In this document: positions 8,199 through 17,823 of the stretch, piece after piece
Layout: every line of letters begins with the position of its first letter
Numbering within the stretch: the stretch's first letter is position 1
Source: an uncultured Acidobacteriota bacterium
Lineage (GTDB): Bacteria; Acidobacteriota; Terriglobia; Terriglobales; Acidobacteriaceae
DNA: 64,000 bases
Assembly: GCA_903873705.1 (NCBI GenBank)
Contig: CAIQPK010000041.1
Location: 17,120-81,119, forward strand
Reading direction: 5' to 3'
Program-made: the position numbers and the translations under genes
Notes under the pieces: model-generated
Seen by the model: only the letters and a program-made list of their open reading frames with translations
The model's database searches: none
What the model was told of the DNA's origin: nothing

Positions 8199-9452
8199 GT
8201 GGCACACGTGACGACGATATCGAGAGGCGGCAGATTTTCGCCACGAGCCATTTGCTTTGGCTTCCCGTGCCTGATGCTTTGCATGAGCAGCGCCGCGCAA
8301 AGTGATCGGGCGCGCTTGACCATTACTCTTACCGGGCAGTCGGTTATCCGGTCGGACATACGCGCCACGGCGCCGGCGGCGGTGCCGGTGATCAAGGGTT
8401 TGTTGACGGGCGATGTGATTTTCACCAACTTTGAGGCCGCGGTTGCTGAACCGGGCGAAACGATACGGGAAGGCAGAGGCTTTCTTGCGCCTCCCGCATC
8501 GCTGGATGCACTGAGTGAGTTTGGGTTCAACCTGCTGGCGTTACCGGACAATCACGCGTTCGACTTCAAGGCTAAAGGGATTGTAAATACGCTTCACGAG
8601 GTCGAGATCCGGAAGATCGTCCATGCCGGCATCGGTCGAAACCTGGCTGAGGCGGCTGCACCCGCGTACCTCCACACTTCGAAGGGGACGATTGCGTTGA
8701 TCGCGAGCGCGTCGGGATTGATTACGCCGGGCGGAAATGCTACGGCAGAGCGGCCCGGAGTGAATGAGCTTCACATCAACGCCGGCGATCAGCCGAACGA
8801 AGCGACCGCGGACATGCCCGATGCTCCCGCGAATACGCCAAATGCCGACGATGCCGCGCGCATTCTGCAGAGCATTCGCGAGGCCCGCCAGCATGCGGAT
8901 ATCGTGATTGTGTACCAGCACAACCATGTGTTCTCGAATCACTCGTTCTCGTCGGTGTTTACCGAAGGCCTGCCAGAACGTCTTGCTCCGAACGATTGGG
9001 TGAGGCGATGGACGCATGCTGAAATTGATGCTGGCGCGGACATCGTCGTGATGCATGGAGCGCCGCTGTTGCACGGCGTTGAGATCTATCACGGGCACGC
9101 CATTTTTTACGGCCTCGGCAGCTTCATCTACAACCTGCCCGCAACGCTGACGTACATTGATGAGCCGATGGCGTGGGAAGGCGCTGTGGCAACGCTTCAA
9201 TTCGACGGGAAGCGGCTGCAGTCGATTCGGTTCAAACCTATCGTGCTGAACACGCTGGGTGAGGGACAGCCCGATGTGCACGACGAGTATGCGAGCAATG
9301 CGTTTCTCTTCACCCGGGGCCTGCCTTCGCCGGCACCAGAAGCGCGTGCGGCTTACATACTGCAGCGGCTGGCCGATTCTTCCAAGGCTTTCGGTACCGT
9401 GTTTGAAATCAAGGGCGACACTGGGGAGATCACGCTGCCGACGGGGAAATAG
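8199..9452 (+). CDS. CapA-family (poly-gamma-glutamate capsule-type) metallophosphatase-like protein
   Basis: CapA/PGA_cap proteins have a calcineurin-like metallophosphatase fold and take part in polyanion capsule export or related envelope chemistry. A signal peptide is visible (CFGFPCLMLCMSSAAQ, cleavage near residue 34), so the product is exported. Family motifs follow in order: TGQSVI (DNA-side), VIFTNFEAAV (~residue 80), LLALPDNHAFDF (~115), IVIVYQHNHVFS (~238), and DIVVMHGAPLLHGVEIYHGHAIFYGLGSF (~280-310), with conserved Asn and His residues. Start is GTG 8199; another GTG three codons later is possible. It is a single gene, convergent with the thiolase gene, ending 9 bases from its stop. 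Confidence 0.82.
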   Translation: MAHVTTISRGGRFSPRAICFGFPCLMLCMSSAAQSDRARLTITLTGQSVIRSDIRATAPAAVPVIKGLLTGDVIFTNFEAAVAEPGETIREGRGFLAPPASLDALSEFGFNLLALPDNHAFDFKAKGIVNTLHEVEIRKIVHAGIGRNLAEAAAPAYLHTSKGTIALIASASGLITPGGNATAERPGVNELHINAGDQPNEATADMPDAPANTPNADDAARILQSIREARQHADIVIVYQHNHVFSNHSFSSVFTEGLPERLAPNDWVRRWTHAEIDAGADIVVMHGAPLLHGVEIYHGHAIFYGLGSFIYNLPATLTYIDEPMAWEGAVATLQFDGKRLQSIRFKPIVLNTLGEGQPDVHDEYASNAFLFTRGLPSPAPEARAAYILQRLADSSKAFGTVFEIKGDTGEITLPTGK

Positions 9453-9461
9453 GCAGGGCGA

Positions 9462-10649
9462 TCAGCTGAGATTTTCCACGATGGCAGCGATGCCTTGTCC
9501 ACCGCCGATGCACATGGTGACGAGAGCATAGCGGCCGCCGGTGCGTCGCAACTCGTGCAGGCTCTTGACGAGGAGTATGGCTCCGGTGGCTCCGATGGGA
9601 TGGCCGAGCGAGATGCCGCTGCCGTTGGGATTGGTTTTGGCTTCAGGCAGACCGAGATCATGAATGACGGCGAGCGCCTGGGCGGCGAAGGCTTCGTTGA
9701 CTTCGAAGAGGTCGATGGCGTCAATGGACAAGCCTGTTTTCTGCAGGAGCTTTTTGACGGCGGGGACGGGACCGATGCCCATGTACTGCGGTTCCACTCC
9801 TGCGACGGCGTAGCCTACCAGGCGGCCCATGGGTTTGAGGCCGCGGTCAGTGGCGCTCTGTGCGTCCATGAGGACGACGGCGGCGGCAGCGTCGTTGATG
9901 CTGGAGGCGTTGCCGGCGGTGATGGTTCCGTTCTTGTCGAAGAGTGGCTTCAGCTTGGTGAGATTGTCGATCGTGGCATCACTTCGGGGCGATTCGTCTT
10001 CAGCGAAATAGGATGAGCCCTTCTTCGAGTGCAATTCGATGGGAACGATCTGGTCTTTGAAGTACCCGCCCGCAATGGCCTGCAGTGCGCGGCGGTGGCT
10101 TTCTACGGCCAGCTGATCCTGCAGTTGGCGTGGGATGTCCCACTTTCTGGCGACGTTTTCGGCGGTCACGGCCATGTGGACGTCGTCGAATGGGTCAGTG
10201 AGCGCGCCTACAAGGGCGTCCTTTGCGGTGGCGTCGCCCAGGCGTTGGCCCCAGCGCAGACTGGGCAACCAATAGGGTGCTCGGCTCATGCTTTCTGCGC
10301 CGCCGGCGATGGCAATGTCGGCGTCACCGAGGAGGACGGACTGGGCGGCGGAGACGACCGCCTGCAAGCCGCTGCCGCAGAGGCGGTTGAGCGTGAGCGC
10401 GGGCGTGCGAATGCTGAGACCGCCGTTGAGTGCGGCGACGCGGGCGAGGTACATGTCCCTGGCTTCGGTGTGGATCACGTTTCCGAATACGACCTGGTCC
10501 ACATCGTCGGGCGAAATGCCGGCGCGATTGACTGATTCGCGGACGACTGCGGCAGCCAGGTCGGTGGGTGGAATGTCCTTGAGTGAGCCGCCAAATTTGC
10601 CGATTGCCGTGCGTACGGCGCTGACGATTACAACGCTGCGGTCTGCCAT
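9462..10649 (-). CDS. atoB: Acetyl-CoA acetyltransferase (thiolase)
   Basis: Cleaves acetoacetyl-CoA to two acetyl-CoA or runs the reverse condensation, in the cytoplasm. The three catalytic residues of thiolases are in place: Cys91 in NRLCGSGLQ, His350 in GHPIGATGA and Cys380 in MCIGGGQG. Length (395 aa) is that of the family. It is the last gene of a leftward set, 78 bases after the SDR gene and two genes after the fused CoA-transferase. That order fits breakdown of 3-hydroxybutyrate/acetoacetate. A broader 3-ketoacyl-CoA specificity cannot be excluded from sequence. Confidence 0.9.
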   Translation of the reverse strand: MADRSVVIVSAVRTAIGKFGGSLKDIPPTDLAAAVVRESVNRAGISPDDVDQVVFGNVIHTEARDMYLARVAALNGGLSIRTPALTLNRLCGSGLQAVVSAAQSVLLGDADIAIAGGAESMSRAPYWLPSLRWGQRLGDATAKDALVGALTDPFDDVHMAVTAENVARKWDIPRQLQDQLAVESHRRALQAIAGGYFKDQIVPIELHSKKGSSYFAEDESPRSDATIDNLTKLKPLFDKNGTITAGNASSINDAAAAVVLMDAQSATDRGLKPMGRLVGYAVAGVEPQYMGIGPVPAVKKLLQKTGLSIDAIDLFEVNEAFAAQALAVIHDLGLPEAKTNPNGSGISLGHPIGATGAILLVKSLHELRRTGGRYALVTMCIGGGQGIAAIVENLS

Positions 10650-10727
10650 CTTTTGTTTCCTGTTCTGTGTTGCGTGGGATGGGATGACTGTTGACGAAGG
10701 TTTGCTGGTAAAGGGCAGCTGGCTGAG

Positions 10728-11501
10728 CTAGAGGCTGCTTACGAGGTGTCCGCCATCGACAGAAATGACGGCACCGGTCATGAAGGCCGATGCCCTGGAG
10801 CAGAGCAGAAGCAGAGGTCCGTCCAAGTCTGCGAGCTCACCGAGGCGTCGTTGCGGTATGCGTTTGATGAGGGCTGCGCCGGCTGGGGTTTCGAGGAATT
10901 GACGGTTGAGTTCGGTGGCGATGTATCCGGGGGCGAGGGCGTTTACGCGGATCTGGTGGCGAGCCAACTCGAGCGCGAGGCTGTGCGTCATCTGGATGAG
11001 CGCCGCTTTGGAAGCGGAGTAGATGCCAACCTGGCCGGCTACGCGCAGGCCGAGGACCGACGCTATGTTGACGATTGTGCCGGGTTGGCGGCGTTCTATG
11101 AGCCGTTGGGCGAAGGTGCGCGAGCAGAGCCATGCCCCCTTCAGGTTGGTGTCCATGATGGCGTCCCAGGTGGATTCTTCGGCGTCGGTGAGCGGCACGG
11201 TGGCGGTGACTCCGGAGTTGTTGATCAGGAGGGTGATTGGGCCGAGAAGGTCTTCGGCCTGAGCGAAACCATTCTGTACCGCTTGCGCGTTTGAGACGTC
11301 GAAGGCGACTGCTGCGGCGTGTCCGCCGAGGGTGTTTATCTCGTTGGCAAGGTTTTGGAGAGGCTCGAGCCGGCGGCCGGCCAACGCGACCGTGGCGCCC
11401 GCCTTTGAAAGGGTTCGCGCAAAGTGTTCGCCCAGGCCGCCCGAAGCGCCAGTTACGAGTGCGGTGACTTTGTTCAGGGAGAAGATGTTGACTGAATCCA
11501 T
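10728..11501 (-). CDS. SDR-family oxidoreductase (probable 3-hydroxyacid/3-hydroxyacyl dehydrogenase)
   Basis: A classical short-chain dehydrogenase of 257 aa. The NAD(P)-binding TGASGGLG motif is at residues 17-24, NNSG at 94-97, catalytic Ser148, and YSASK with Tyr161 and Lys165. A basic residue pair after the second strand (GRRLEP, ~42) suggests NADP, as in FabG-like enzymes. It sits between a 3-oxoacid CoA-transferase and a thiolase, 60 bases after the former. Oxidation of 3-hydroxybutyrate, or of a related 3-hydroxyacyl intermediate, is the simplest role. Substrate and cofactor are inferred. Confidence 0.82.
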   Translation of the reverse strand: MDSVNIFSLNKVTALVTGASGGLGEHFARTLSKAGATVALAGRRLEPLQNLANEINTLGGHAAAVAFDVSNAQAVQNGFAQAEDLLGPITLLINNSGVTATVPLTDAEESTWDAIMDTNLKGAWLCSRTFAQRLIERRQPGTIVNIASVLGLRVAGQVGIYSASKAALIQMTHSLALELARHQIRVNALAPGYIATELNRQFLETPAGAALIKRIPQRRLGELADLDGPLLLLCSRASAFMTGAVISVDGGHLVSSL

Positions 11502-11561
11502 TGATGCGGTCCCCTGGGGAGTGGCGGTATGTCTTATTGGTGCGATTGAATTGAGATGCTT

Positions 11562-12917
11562 TTATGCGGTGGGCTCAAATGTCAGCCGGGGTTCCGTAGC
11601 ACGCTGGATGTCCTCGAATGAAACACCGGGGGCCAGTTCTCGAACGACAAGGCCTGAAGGCGTTATGTCCATTACTCCCAGCTCGGTGATGATCCGGTTT
11701 ACCACGGCCGTTCCCGTGAGAGGAAGGGAACAGGTGTTGACGATGCGCGGATTTCCTTCCCTGGTAGTGTGCTCCATGGCCACGATAATTCGTGCTGCGC
11801 CGGCGACGAGATCCATTGCACCACCCATGCCCTTGAGCATTTTTCCGGGAATGGCCCAGTTGGCGAGGGTACCGCCTGCGTCAACCTCGAGCGCGCCAAG
11901 GATGCTGACATCGATGTGGCCGCCGCGAATGAGAGCGAAGGAGTCGGCGCTTGACAGGTAAGCCGTTCCAGGAATCTCTGAGACGGTTTCTTTGCCAGCG
12001 TTGACCATGTCAGCGTCTTCTTCGCCTTCGAACGGCGGCGGGCCTACGCCGAGCGTGCCGTTTTCTGACTGGAGGATGATTTCGATGCCGGGAGGCAGGA
12101 AGTTGGTGACCAGGGTTGGCAGGCCGATGCCGAGGTTAACGCAATCTCCGTCACGCAGCTCCAGTGCCGCGCGACGGGCGATGAGGTGGCGCTTGTCTGG
12201 CGTGGCGATGGCTTGATCATCAGAGCGCGATCGGACGACGCGGCGTTCGATGCGCTTTTGGTAATGGCTGCCCTGGAAGATGGCGTCGACGACGACGCTG
12301 GGCGTGTCAATGGTGTTGGGATCAAGGCTGCCGAGCTCGACGAGCTCCTCGACTTCCGCGATGACCACGTCCGCGGCGGTGGCCATCATGGGGTTGAAGT
12401 TGCCGGCGGTTTTTCGATAGCGCAAGTTGCCCCAGCGATCACCTTGCCATGCCTTGATGAACGCAAACTGGGCCCTGATGGAGGGGACCAGGACGTAGTT
12501 GCGGCCGGCTATTTCGCGGACCTCGAGGCCTTCAGCTGCGATGGTGCCATAGCCCGTGGCTGTGAAGAATGCCGGGATGCCGGCTCCGCCGGCACGAATA
12601 CGCTCGGCGAGTGTGCCCTGAGGATTGAGTTCGACGTCAATGGTCTTGTCGATGGCGAGGCGCTCGAAGGTTTTATTTTCTCCGACGTAACTGGCGACGA
12701 TTTTTTTGATCTGCTTATTTTTCAGTAAGAGACCTATACCGAATTCGTCTACACCCGCGTTGTTGGAAATAACGGTGAGGTCGCGCGTGCCCTGGCGGTA
12801 CAGTTCGGCGATGAGATTTTCGGGGATGCCGCAGAGGCCAAAGCCGCCCATCATGATGGTGGCGCCATCAGGAATTCGCGCTACTGCTTCTTCAACGCTG
12901 GCGATTGGTTTATCCAT
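11562..12917 (-). CDS. Fused 3-oxoacid CoA-transferase (A and B subunits in one chain)
   Basis: Transfers CoA from succinyl-CoA or another donor to acetoacetate or a related acid. The A-type half covers residues 1-225 (GGFGLCGIPENLI at 24-36). A polar linker runs from about 226 to 243. The B-type half covers 244-451 and carries the catalytic glutamate, Glu285, in SENGTLG. In most bacteria the halves are separate (ScoA/ScoB, AtoD/AtoA); fusion is usual in mitochondrial SCOT. It starts the leftward operon CoA-transferase, SDR dehydrogenase, thiolase, a complete route from 3-hydroxyacid to acetyl-CoA. Start ATG 12917. Confidence 0.9.
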   Translation of the reverse strand: MDKPIASVEEAVARIPDGATIMMGGFGLCGIPENLIAELYRQGTRDLTVISNNAGVDEFGIGLLLKNKQIKKIVASYVGENKTFERLAIDKTIDVELNPQGTLAERIRAGGAGIPAFFTATGYGTIAAEGLEVREIAGRNYVLVPSIRAQFAFIKAWQGDRWGNLRYRKTAGNFNPMMATAADVVIAEVEELVELGSLDPNTIDTPSVVVDAIFQGSHYQKRIERRVVRSRSDDQAIATPDKRHLIARRAALELRDGDCVNLGIGLPTLVTNFLPPGIEIILQSENGTLGVGPPPFEGEEDADMVNAGKETVSEIPGTAYLSSADSFALIRGGHIDVSILGALEVDAGGTLANWAIPGKMLKGMGGAMDLVAGAARIIVAMEHTTREGNPRIVNTCSLPLTGTAVVNRIITELGVMDITPSGLVVRELAPGVSFEDIQRATEPRLTFEPTA

Positions 12918-13169
12918 GGCGGTGTGTCACTTCGACAAGCGATAGGGTAGGCCCGCTTGATTGTCGCACAGCGTTTGCAGAGTCGAGCTGCGCAAATTGA
13001 CATTGCCACAGTGATAGTGTTCGATGGGTGGTCGGACCTGAACGACACCCGTAAAAGCTACGTTTAGAGCTGTGCCCGAACCAGGGAGAGCCCGAGGAAC
13101 TCAGGCCAGTCGAGCGATTCCTGCGCTGATGCTGCGCTTGTATTGATGAGAATGGGAGGTCCCTGGAAG

Positions 13170-14603
13170 ATGGGATTGAGAAGCAAGCAACAATTTCTGC
13201 ATGACCTGATCGATGACCGGGAGGTTTACTACCGGGGCGAACGGGTTACCTCCGTTACGGATCACGCGGACCTGGGCATTGCGGTTCAGCATGCGGCCAT
13301 TGATTTCGAACTGGCTGAAGATCCGGCTACGCGGGAGCTGGCCGTTTACAAGGAAGGTGACGAGGAATACTCGGCGTACTACCGGGTGCCGCGCAGTGCG
13401 TCCGACCTGCGGTTGCGGTCGAAGCTGATTGAAGCCGGGACTGCCAAGGGCGCAACCCTGGTGATTCTGATCAAGGAAATTGGAACCGATGCAATTTTTG
13501 CGATGATGCGCGTGTTGTCGCGCGGCAAGAGTGCGGAGGGGTTGGAGCGGTTGCATGCTTTCTACACGGAGTGCCGCGAGAAGGACCTGGCACTGGCTGT
13601 GGCGCAGACGGACGTGAAGGGTGATCGCAGCAAACGGCCATCCGAGCAGTCTGACCCGGATATGTATGTTCGCGTGGTGAGTACGCGCGCTGATGGCATT
13701 GTGGTGCGCGGGGCGAAGGTGCATACGTCGTGTACGCCGTATGTTGACCGCATCCTGGTGTTACCGAGCCGCAGCATGCTGGCTGGTGACGTGGCTTACT
13801 CGGTTGCGTTTGCCGTTTCGCCTGCGACTCCGGGCGTAAAGATGTATGCGTCAGATTTTCTACACGGGGGCCATCCGTTCACTGAACCGATCTCGAGCAA
13901 GCACAAGATGATTGAGACGTTGACGGTTTTCGATGATGTCTTTGTTCCGTGGGACCAGGTGTTCTTTCATGACCGTCCGGACCTGGCTGGCGCCGTCGCA
14001 TTGACTTTCGTGGAGTATCACCGGTTTACGGCGGTGAGCTACAAGTTGCCGCTGCTGGATGCGCTGATTGGGTCGGCGATCGCGATTGCGAAGGCTAACG
14101 GAATCGACCGCGCGAGCCATGTGCGCGACAAGCTTACGTGGCTGGGCGGCTACGTGGAGACGGTGCGCGGACTGATTGAACTTGCGGCGCAACGTGGTGA
14201 GATAGAGTCCGGGATAGCGTACCCCCATGTGTTTACGACCAACCTGGCCAAGTGGACGTTTGCGCGGGACTTCCACCGGGCGATTGAGGTGGTCCAGGAT
14301 ATCGCGGGTGGTCTGCTGGTTACCGGACCTTCCGGCGCCGATTGGGATTCGGCCGAGATCCGGCCGGTTTTGGAGAAATACTTTGCGGGCGCCTGGCCGG
14401 CAAACAAGCGGCTGGCCCTGATGAACCTGATCAGCGAGCTGACCAGCAGGCTGTATGGCGGGTACCAGGCGGTGCTTGCGATCCATGCCGAGGGTTCGGT
14501 TGAAGCGGAAAAGATGGCGATGTTTCGTTCGTATAACGCGAAACCCGCACTGGAGTATGCGCTTCAACTGGCGGGTGTGGCGGACATTGATCCGGCAGCG
14601 TGA
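13170..14603 (+). CDS. HpaB / 4-hydroxybutyryl-CoA dehydratase-family flavoprotein
   Basis: Members are FAD enzymes with an acyl-CoA dehydrogenase-like fold: reduced-flavin aromatic hydroxylases (HpaB) or the Fe-S/FAD enzyme 4-hydroxybutyryl-CoA dehydratase. Family marks are AQTDVKGDRSKRP (~residue 150), DMYVRVVSTRADGIVVRGAK (~180) and a C-terminal half with YHRFTAVSYKLPLLDALIG. The His of that motif is kept, but the dehydratase cluster cysteine seven residues later is Tyr, and the N-terminal Cys pair is absent, so a [4Fe-4S] enzyme is unlikely. ATG 13170 follows GGAGG; the frame is open to 13143. It diverges from the ketone-body operon, with a 252-base spacer that contains a TTGACA at 12998. 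Confidence 0.75.
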   Translation: MGLRSKQQFLHDLIDDREVYYRGERVTSVTDHADLGIAVQHAAIDFELAEDPATRELAVYKEGDEEYSAYYRVPRSASDLRLRSKLIEAGTAKGATLVILIKEIGTDAIFAMMRVLSRGKSAEGLERLHAFYTECREKDLALAVAQTDVKGDRSKRPSEQSDPDMYVRVVSTRADGIVVRGAKVHTSCTPYVDRILVLPSRSMLAGDVAYSVAFAVSPATPGVKMYASDFLHGGHPFTEPISSKHKMIETLTVFDDVFVPWDQVFFHDRPDLAGAVALTFVEYHRFTAVSYKLPLLDALIGSAIAIAKANGIDRASHVRDKLTWLGGYVETVRGLIELAAQRGEIESGIAYPHVFTTNLAKWTFARDFHRAIEVVQDIAGGLLVTGPSGADWDSAEIRPVLEKYFAGAWPANKRLALMNLISELTSRLYGGYQAVLAIHAEGSVEAEKMAMFRSYNAKPALEYALQLAGVADIDPAA

Positions 14604-14752
14604 GGGGATGAGGGCGAGAAAGGGAGGGGGTCTGGTGGGAATCTCCACAGTCTGCCTGCTCCATTCACGCTGCATTAACATTTTCGTAACATTGCGGACA
14701 CATGCGGCCTCTAGGGTTATGGACATTACTGTTCAGAACTTAAGGAGGACTG

Positions 14753-17332
14753 ATGTCCGCTCCGTACCGCTGTCTCGCTGCCTTGACTCTCTTCGTTGCC
14801 CTTAGTGGGCAGGCACAAACAACCGACACCGCCACCATTTCCGGGAGCGTGACGGATTCCCTAGGAGCCGCTCTTCCCCACGCGACGGTAGCACTCCACA
14901 ACGCTGACAATACCGTGAACCGCAAGACTACGACGGACGCGTCCGGTCATTTCTCCATCAGTGGAGTGAAGGCTTCTACGCTTGAAATCGATGCGGATGC
15001 TCCCGGCTTTGCCGTGACCCGCAAGATGGGTGTGATGGTGGTCGCCGGTCAAGCGACGGACTTGACGCTGCAACTGCGCATCAACAACCTGGAACAGATG
15101 GTGGAAGTGCAGGCGGATGCGTCGAACTCCGTGGCTGCGCAGCTGGCGCCGATGGATGCTCGTCTCGATGCCGGTTCCGCGCGCACCGAGATCACGCCGC
15201 ACTTCATTGAGAATTACACCTCGCCGACCGCGGACAACACGGAGATGATTTACTTCGCTCCCGGCGTGTTCTCGGTGAACTCCAATGGGAGCGGGCTGGG
15301 TGATTCGAAGAACTACTTCCGCGGGTTCTCGGACGGCAATTACGACATCACCTTCGACGGTATTCCTTACGAAGACACCAACTCGCCTACGCACCACTCC
15401 TGGGCGTTCTTTCCTGCACCGTTCATCGGCAGCGTGGACTTCGACCGCTCGCCGGGTACGGCATCGACGGTGGGGCCAACCCCCTTCGGCGGATCGATCA
15501 ACATGCTCTCGAAAACGCTGCGGCCGAATGCGGATGTTATCGGGTCGGTCAGCTACGGTTCGTTCAACACGATTCTTACGGACGTACAGATCAATTCGGG
15601 CTCGCTGGGCGCGAACAAGAAGACGCACTTCCTGATGGACTTCAACCACCTGACTTCGGATGGCTTCCAGACGTGGAATGCGCAGATGCGCTCGTCGGGC
15701 GACATCAAGGTGGAGTACCGGTTCAACGATGAAAAGGTTCTGACGGGTTATAGCGGCGTCGGTTTGCTGGACACCAATACGCCCAACATCAAGGGACCCT
15801 CGCGTACGCAGTACCTGGCACAGTACAACTACCTGCTGCAACGCAGCGACCCCACGCGCCTGGATTACGCGGACTACAACTACTACCACATCCCATCGGA
15901 CTTCGAATATGTGGGGTTCATCATGCCGCTGGGCAAGGGCTGGCACGCCGACACCAAGCAGTACACGTTCAGCTACTACAATCAGCAGAACTACGCTGCG
16001 ACCCCCAAGACGGGCATCATTTCAGCAACGAACTGCCTTCCTGAAGGAACGCAGAATTGTGGCACGGACAAGCTGAACAGCTATCGCAAGTATGGTGACA
16101 TCACGACCGTGAGCCAGGTATCGAAGTACGGCATTTTCCGGGGCGGACTCTGGTATGAGTGGGCGACGACGTCGCGGCACCAGATTCCTCAGGATCCGAT
16201 CACTCACGCCGACACGGTGCTGCCGAACTTCAACGAAAAGTTCATCACGAACAGCATGCAGCCGTTCGCCGAATACGAGTTTCATCCCAGCGTGAAGCTA
16301 ACCGTCACGGGTGGCGTGAAGTTCTCACACTACAGCTTCGCCCTGCAGCAGTTCTCGGATAACGGTGGTGTTGTTGGAACGCTTCCGGCCGGACAGACCG
16401 CCGTGTATCACAACGCAACGTTCAATACGTTTCTGCCCTCGGCGAACGTGAACTATCGCGTCCGGGAGAACTGGTCGGCGTACGCGCAGTTCGGTACGGG
16501 CAGCCTGATTCCCCCGTCGAGCGTGTTTGACGTGCCCAACGTGGTTGGCGGTGTGCTGGTGAACCCCGTTACGGTGTTGCCGAAGCAGACCAAGGCCTAC
16601 ACGTATCAGGCCGGCACTGTGCTGAAGCTTCGGCGCCTGACGCTGGACGGCGACTACTACTACGTACTGTTCGGCAATGGCTATACGGCTTCTCCAGACC
16701 CCAACGCGGCGGGAGCCAATGAGTACCAAAGTGCCGGCAACTCAACCACCGAGGGCTTTGAGGGTGAAGCGAACGTTTCGCTGTCGCATGGGCTGCTCGT
16801 CTACCTGAATGGCACGGTTGGATCAGCGCGCTACACCAGTGACAGCATTCTGACGGGGACGGCGACGGGCAACAAGTCCTACATCAACCCGAACAACAAT
16901 GCATGGGTGGCCAGCACGCCGGCGAACACCGAGACGTGGGGTCTGACGTACACCGCGCATGGTCTCGACTTTGGCTGGCTCACTAAGCGGGTTGGACCGA
17001 TGTGGAATGATAACAAGGCGACGGTGAAGCTCCACTACACCGATGGCACGGTCTCGGGCAATACGAGCATCACGGCGAGCCAGGTTGTTCCTATCGATCC
17101 TTTCACGCTCTCCAATCTGTTTGTGAACTATAACCTTCGCAAGCTGTCCCACTTTGGAGAATCGAAGCTGCGGTTGAGCTTCAACAATCTCTTCAACGCA
17201 CAGGGCATCACGGGCTTGACGGCCGCGACCGCTGGAACGACATTTACACCGGCTGCAGGTGACACGCTGACACTGCTGCCTGGGCGGAGCATGACGCTCT
17301 CGTTCCAGGTGGGCTTGAGCCGTAAGAACTAG
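14753..17332 (+). CDS. TonB-dependent outer-membrane receptor
   Basis: Energy-coupled importer in the outer membrane. Signal peptide: ALTLFVALSGQAQT (cleavage ~residue 24). Residues 26-110 form a carboxypeptidase-regulatory-like beta-sandwich (ISGSVTDSLGAALPHATVAL), common in acidobacterial and Bacteroidetes receptors. A plug domain follows (DNTEMIYFAPGVFSVNSNGSG; GFSDGNYDITFDGIPYEDTN). The remainder is a beta barrel of aromatic-rich strands ending SMTLSFQVGLSRKN. ATG 14753 follows AAGGAGG at ideal spacing. The 859-aa length is normal. No ACCTAT operator of the nearby regulon lies upstream, so it is probably regulated separately. Ligand unknown. A strong terminator follows. Confidence 0.88.
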   Translation: MSAPYRCLAALTLFVALSGQAQTTDTATISGSVTDSLGAALPHATVALHNADNTVNRKTTTDASGHFSISGVKASTLEIDADAPGFAVTRKMGVMVVAGQATDLTLQLRINNLEQMVEVQADASNSVAAQLAPMDARLDAGSARTEITPHFIENYTSPTADNTEMIYFAPGVFSVNSNGSGLGDSKNYFRGFSDGNYDITFDGIPYEDTNSPTHHSWAFFPAPFIGSVDFDRSPGTASTVGPTPFGGSINMLSKTLRPNADVIGSVSYGSFNTILTDVQINSGSLGANKKTHFLMDFNHLTSDGFQTWNAQMRSSGDIKVEYRFNDEKVLTGYSGVGLLDTNTPNIKGPSRTQYLAQYNYLLQRSDPTRLDYADYNYYHIPSDFEYVGFIMPLGKGWHADTKQYTFSYYNQQNYAATPKTGIISATNCLPEGTQNCGTDKLNSYRKYGDITTVSQVSKYGIFRGGLWYEWATTSRHQIPQDPITHADTVLPNFNEKFITNSMQPFAEYEFHPSVKLTVTGGVKFSHYSFALQQFSDNGGVVGTLPAGQTAVYHNATFNTFLPSANVNYRVRENWSAYAQFGTGSLIPPSSVFDVPNVVGGVLVNPVTVLPKQTKAYTYQAGTVLKLRRLTLDGDYYYVLFGNGYTASPDPNAAGANEYQSAGNSTTEGFEGEANVSLSHGLLVYLNGTVGSARYTSDSILTGTATGNKSYINPNNNAWVASTPANTETWGLTYTAHGLDFGWLTKRVGPMWNDNKATVKLHYTDGTVSGNTSITASQVVPIDPFTLSNLFVNYNLRKLSHFGESKLRLSFNNLFNAQGITGLTAATAGTTFTPAAGDTLTLLPGRSMTLSFQVGLSRKN

Positions 17333-17352
17333 GCAGGCTGAGGGATTGATCA

Positions 17353-17384
17353 GGGCAGACCGGCTGATGCCGGTCTGCCCTTTT
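17353..17384 (+). terminator. Intrinsic terminator of the TonB receptor gene
   Basis: A perfect 12-bp stem, GGGCAGACCGGC (17353-17364) with GCCGGTCTGCCC (17369-17380), a TGAT loop and TTTT, lies 20 bases after the stop codon. Confidence 0.9.
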
Positions 17385-17554
17385 CCTTTCTAAGTCGATT
17401 TGTGCCGTCGCCTGACTATTGATATCTTGCTGCCGATCTCGACTTACGTTCTGAGACGTCAGGCCTTCATTTGAGAAGGATCATGCAGCCGGCGGTGCAT
17501 GATGTCTTGTTTTGCCCGTGTTCCCTGAGGGCGTGGGACTTCGGCAAGGAGTGC

Positions 17555-17584
17555 TTGACAAGAAAATCCTGAACAATATATAGA
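17555..17584 (+). promoter_or_regulatory. Putative promoter in the spacer before the MmgE/PrpD gene
   Basis: TTGACA (17555-17560), 18 bases and TATAGA (17579-17584). It would give a ~230-base leader before ATG 17824. In the rest of 17385-17823 I see no gene, and no ACCTAT-type operator like those upstream of neighbouring genes. Confidence 0.45.
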
Positions 17585-17823
17585 CTTGCACTGGCTAAGG
17601 CACCTCGTTCCAGTACGCACTAAACCCTGGAGAATTCAGTCAAACGTAACCGTGTCCAGGAGTTGAATGCAGGTGTGGATTCGGAATGCGTGGCTGTCCT
17701 GTGCTGTAAGGGGTCTGCGCTCTAGCTCTCTGTTGTTCGTGGCAACAAACCAGTCCTCTTACTCATCGAGCCTTCGATAGCTGCACGTTCCATGAGGAAG
17801 ACGAATCTCCCAAGGAGGAAAAG

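Noticed and set aside
12727..12741. ACCTAT in the CoA-transferase gene as a seventh operator
   Set aside because: Only one half-site is present and it is inside a gene.
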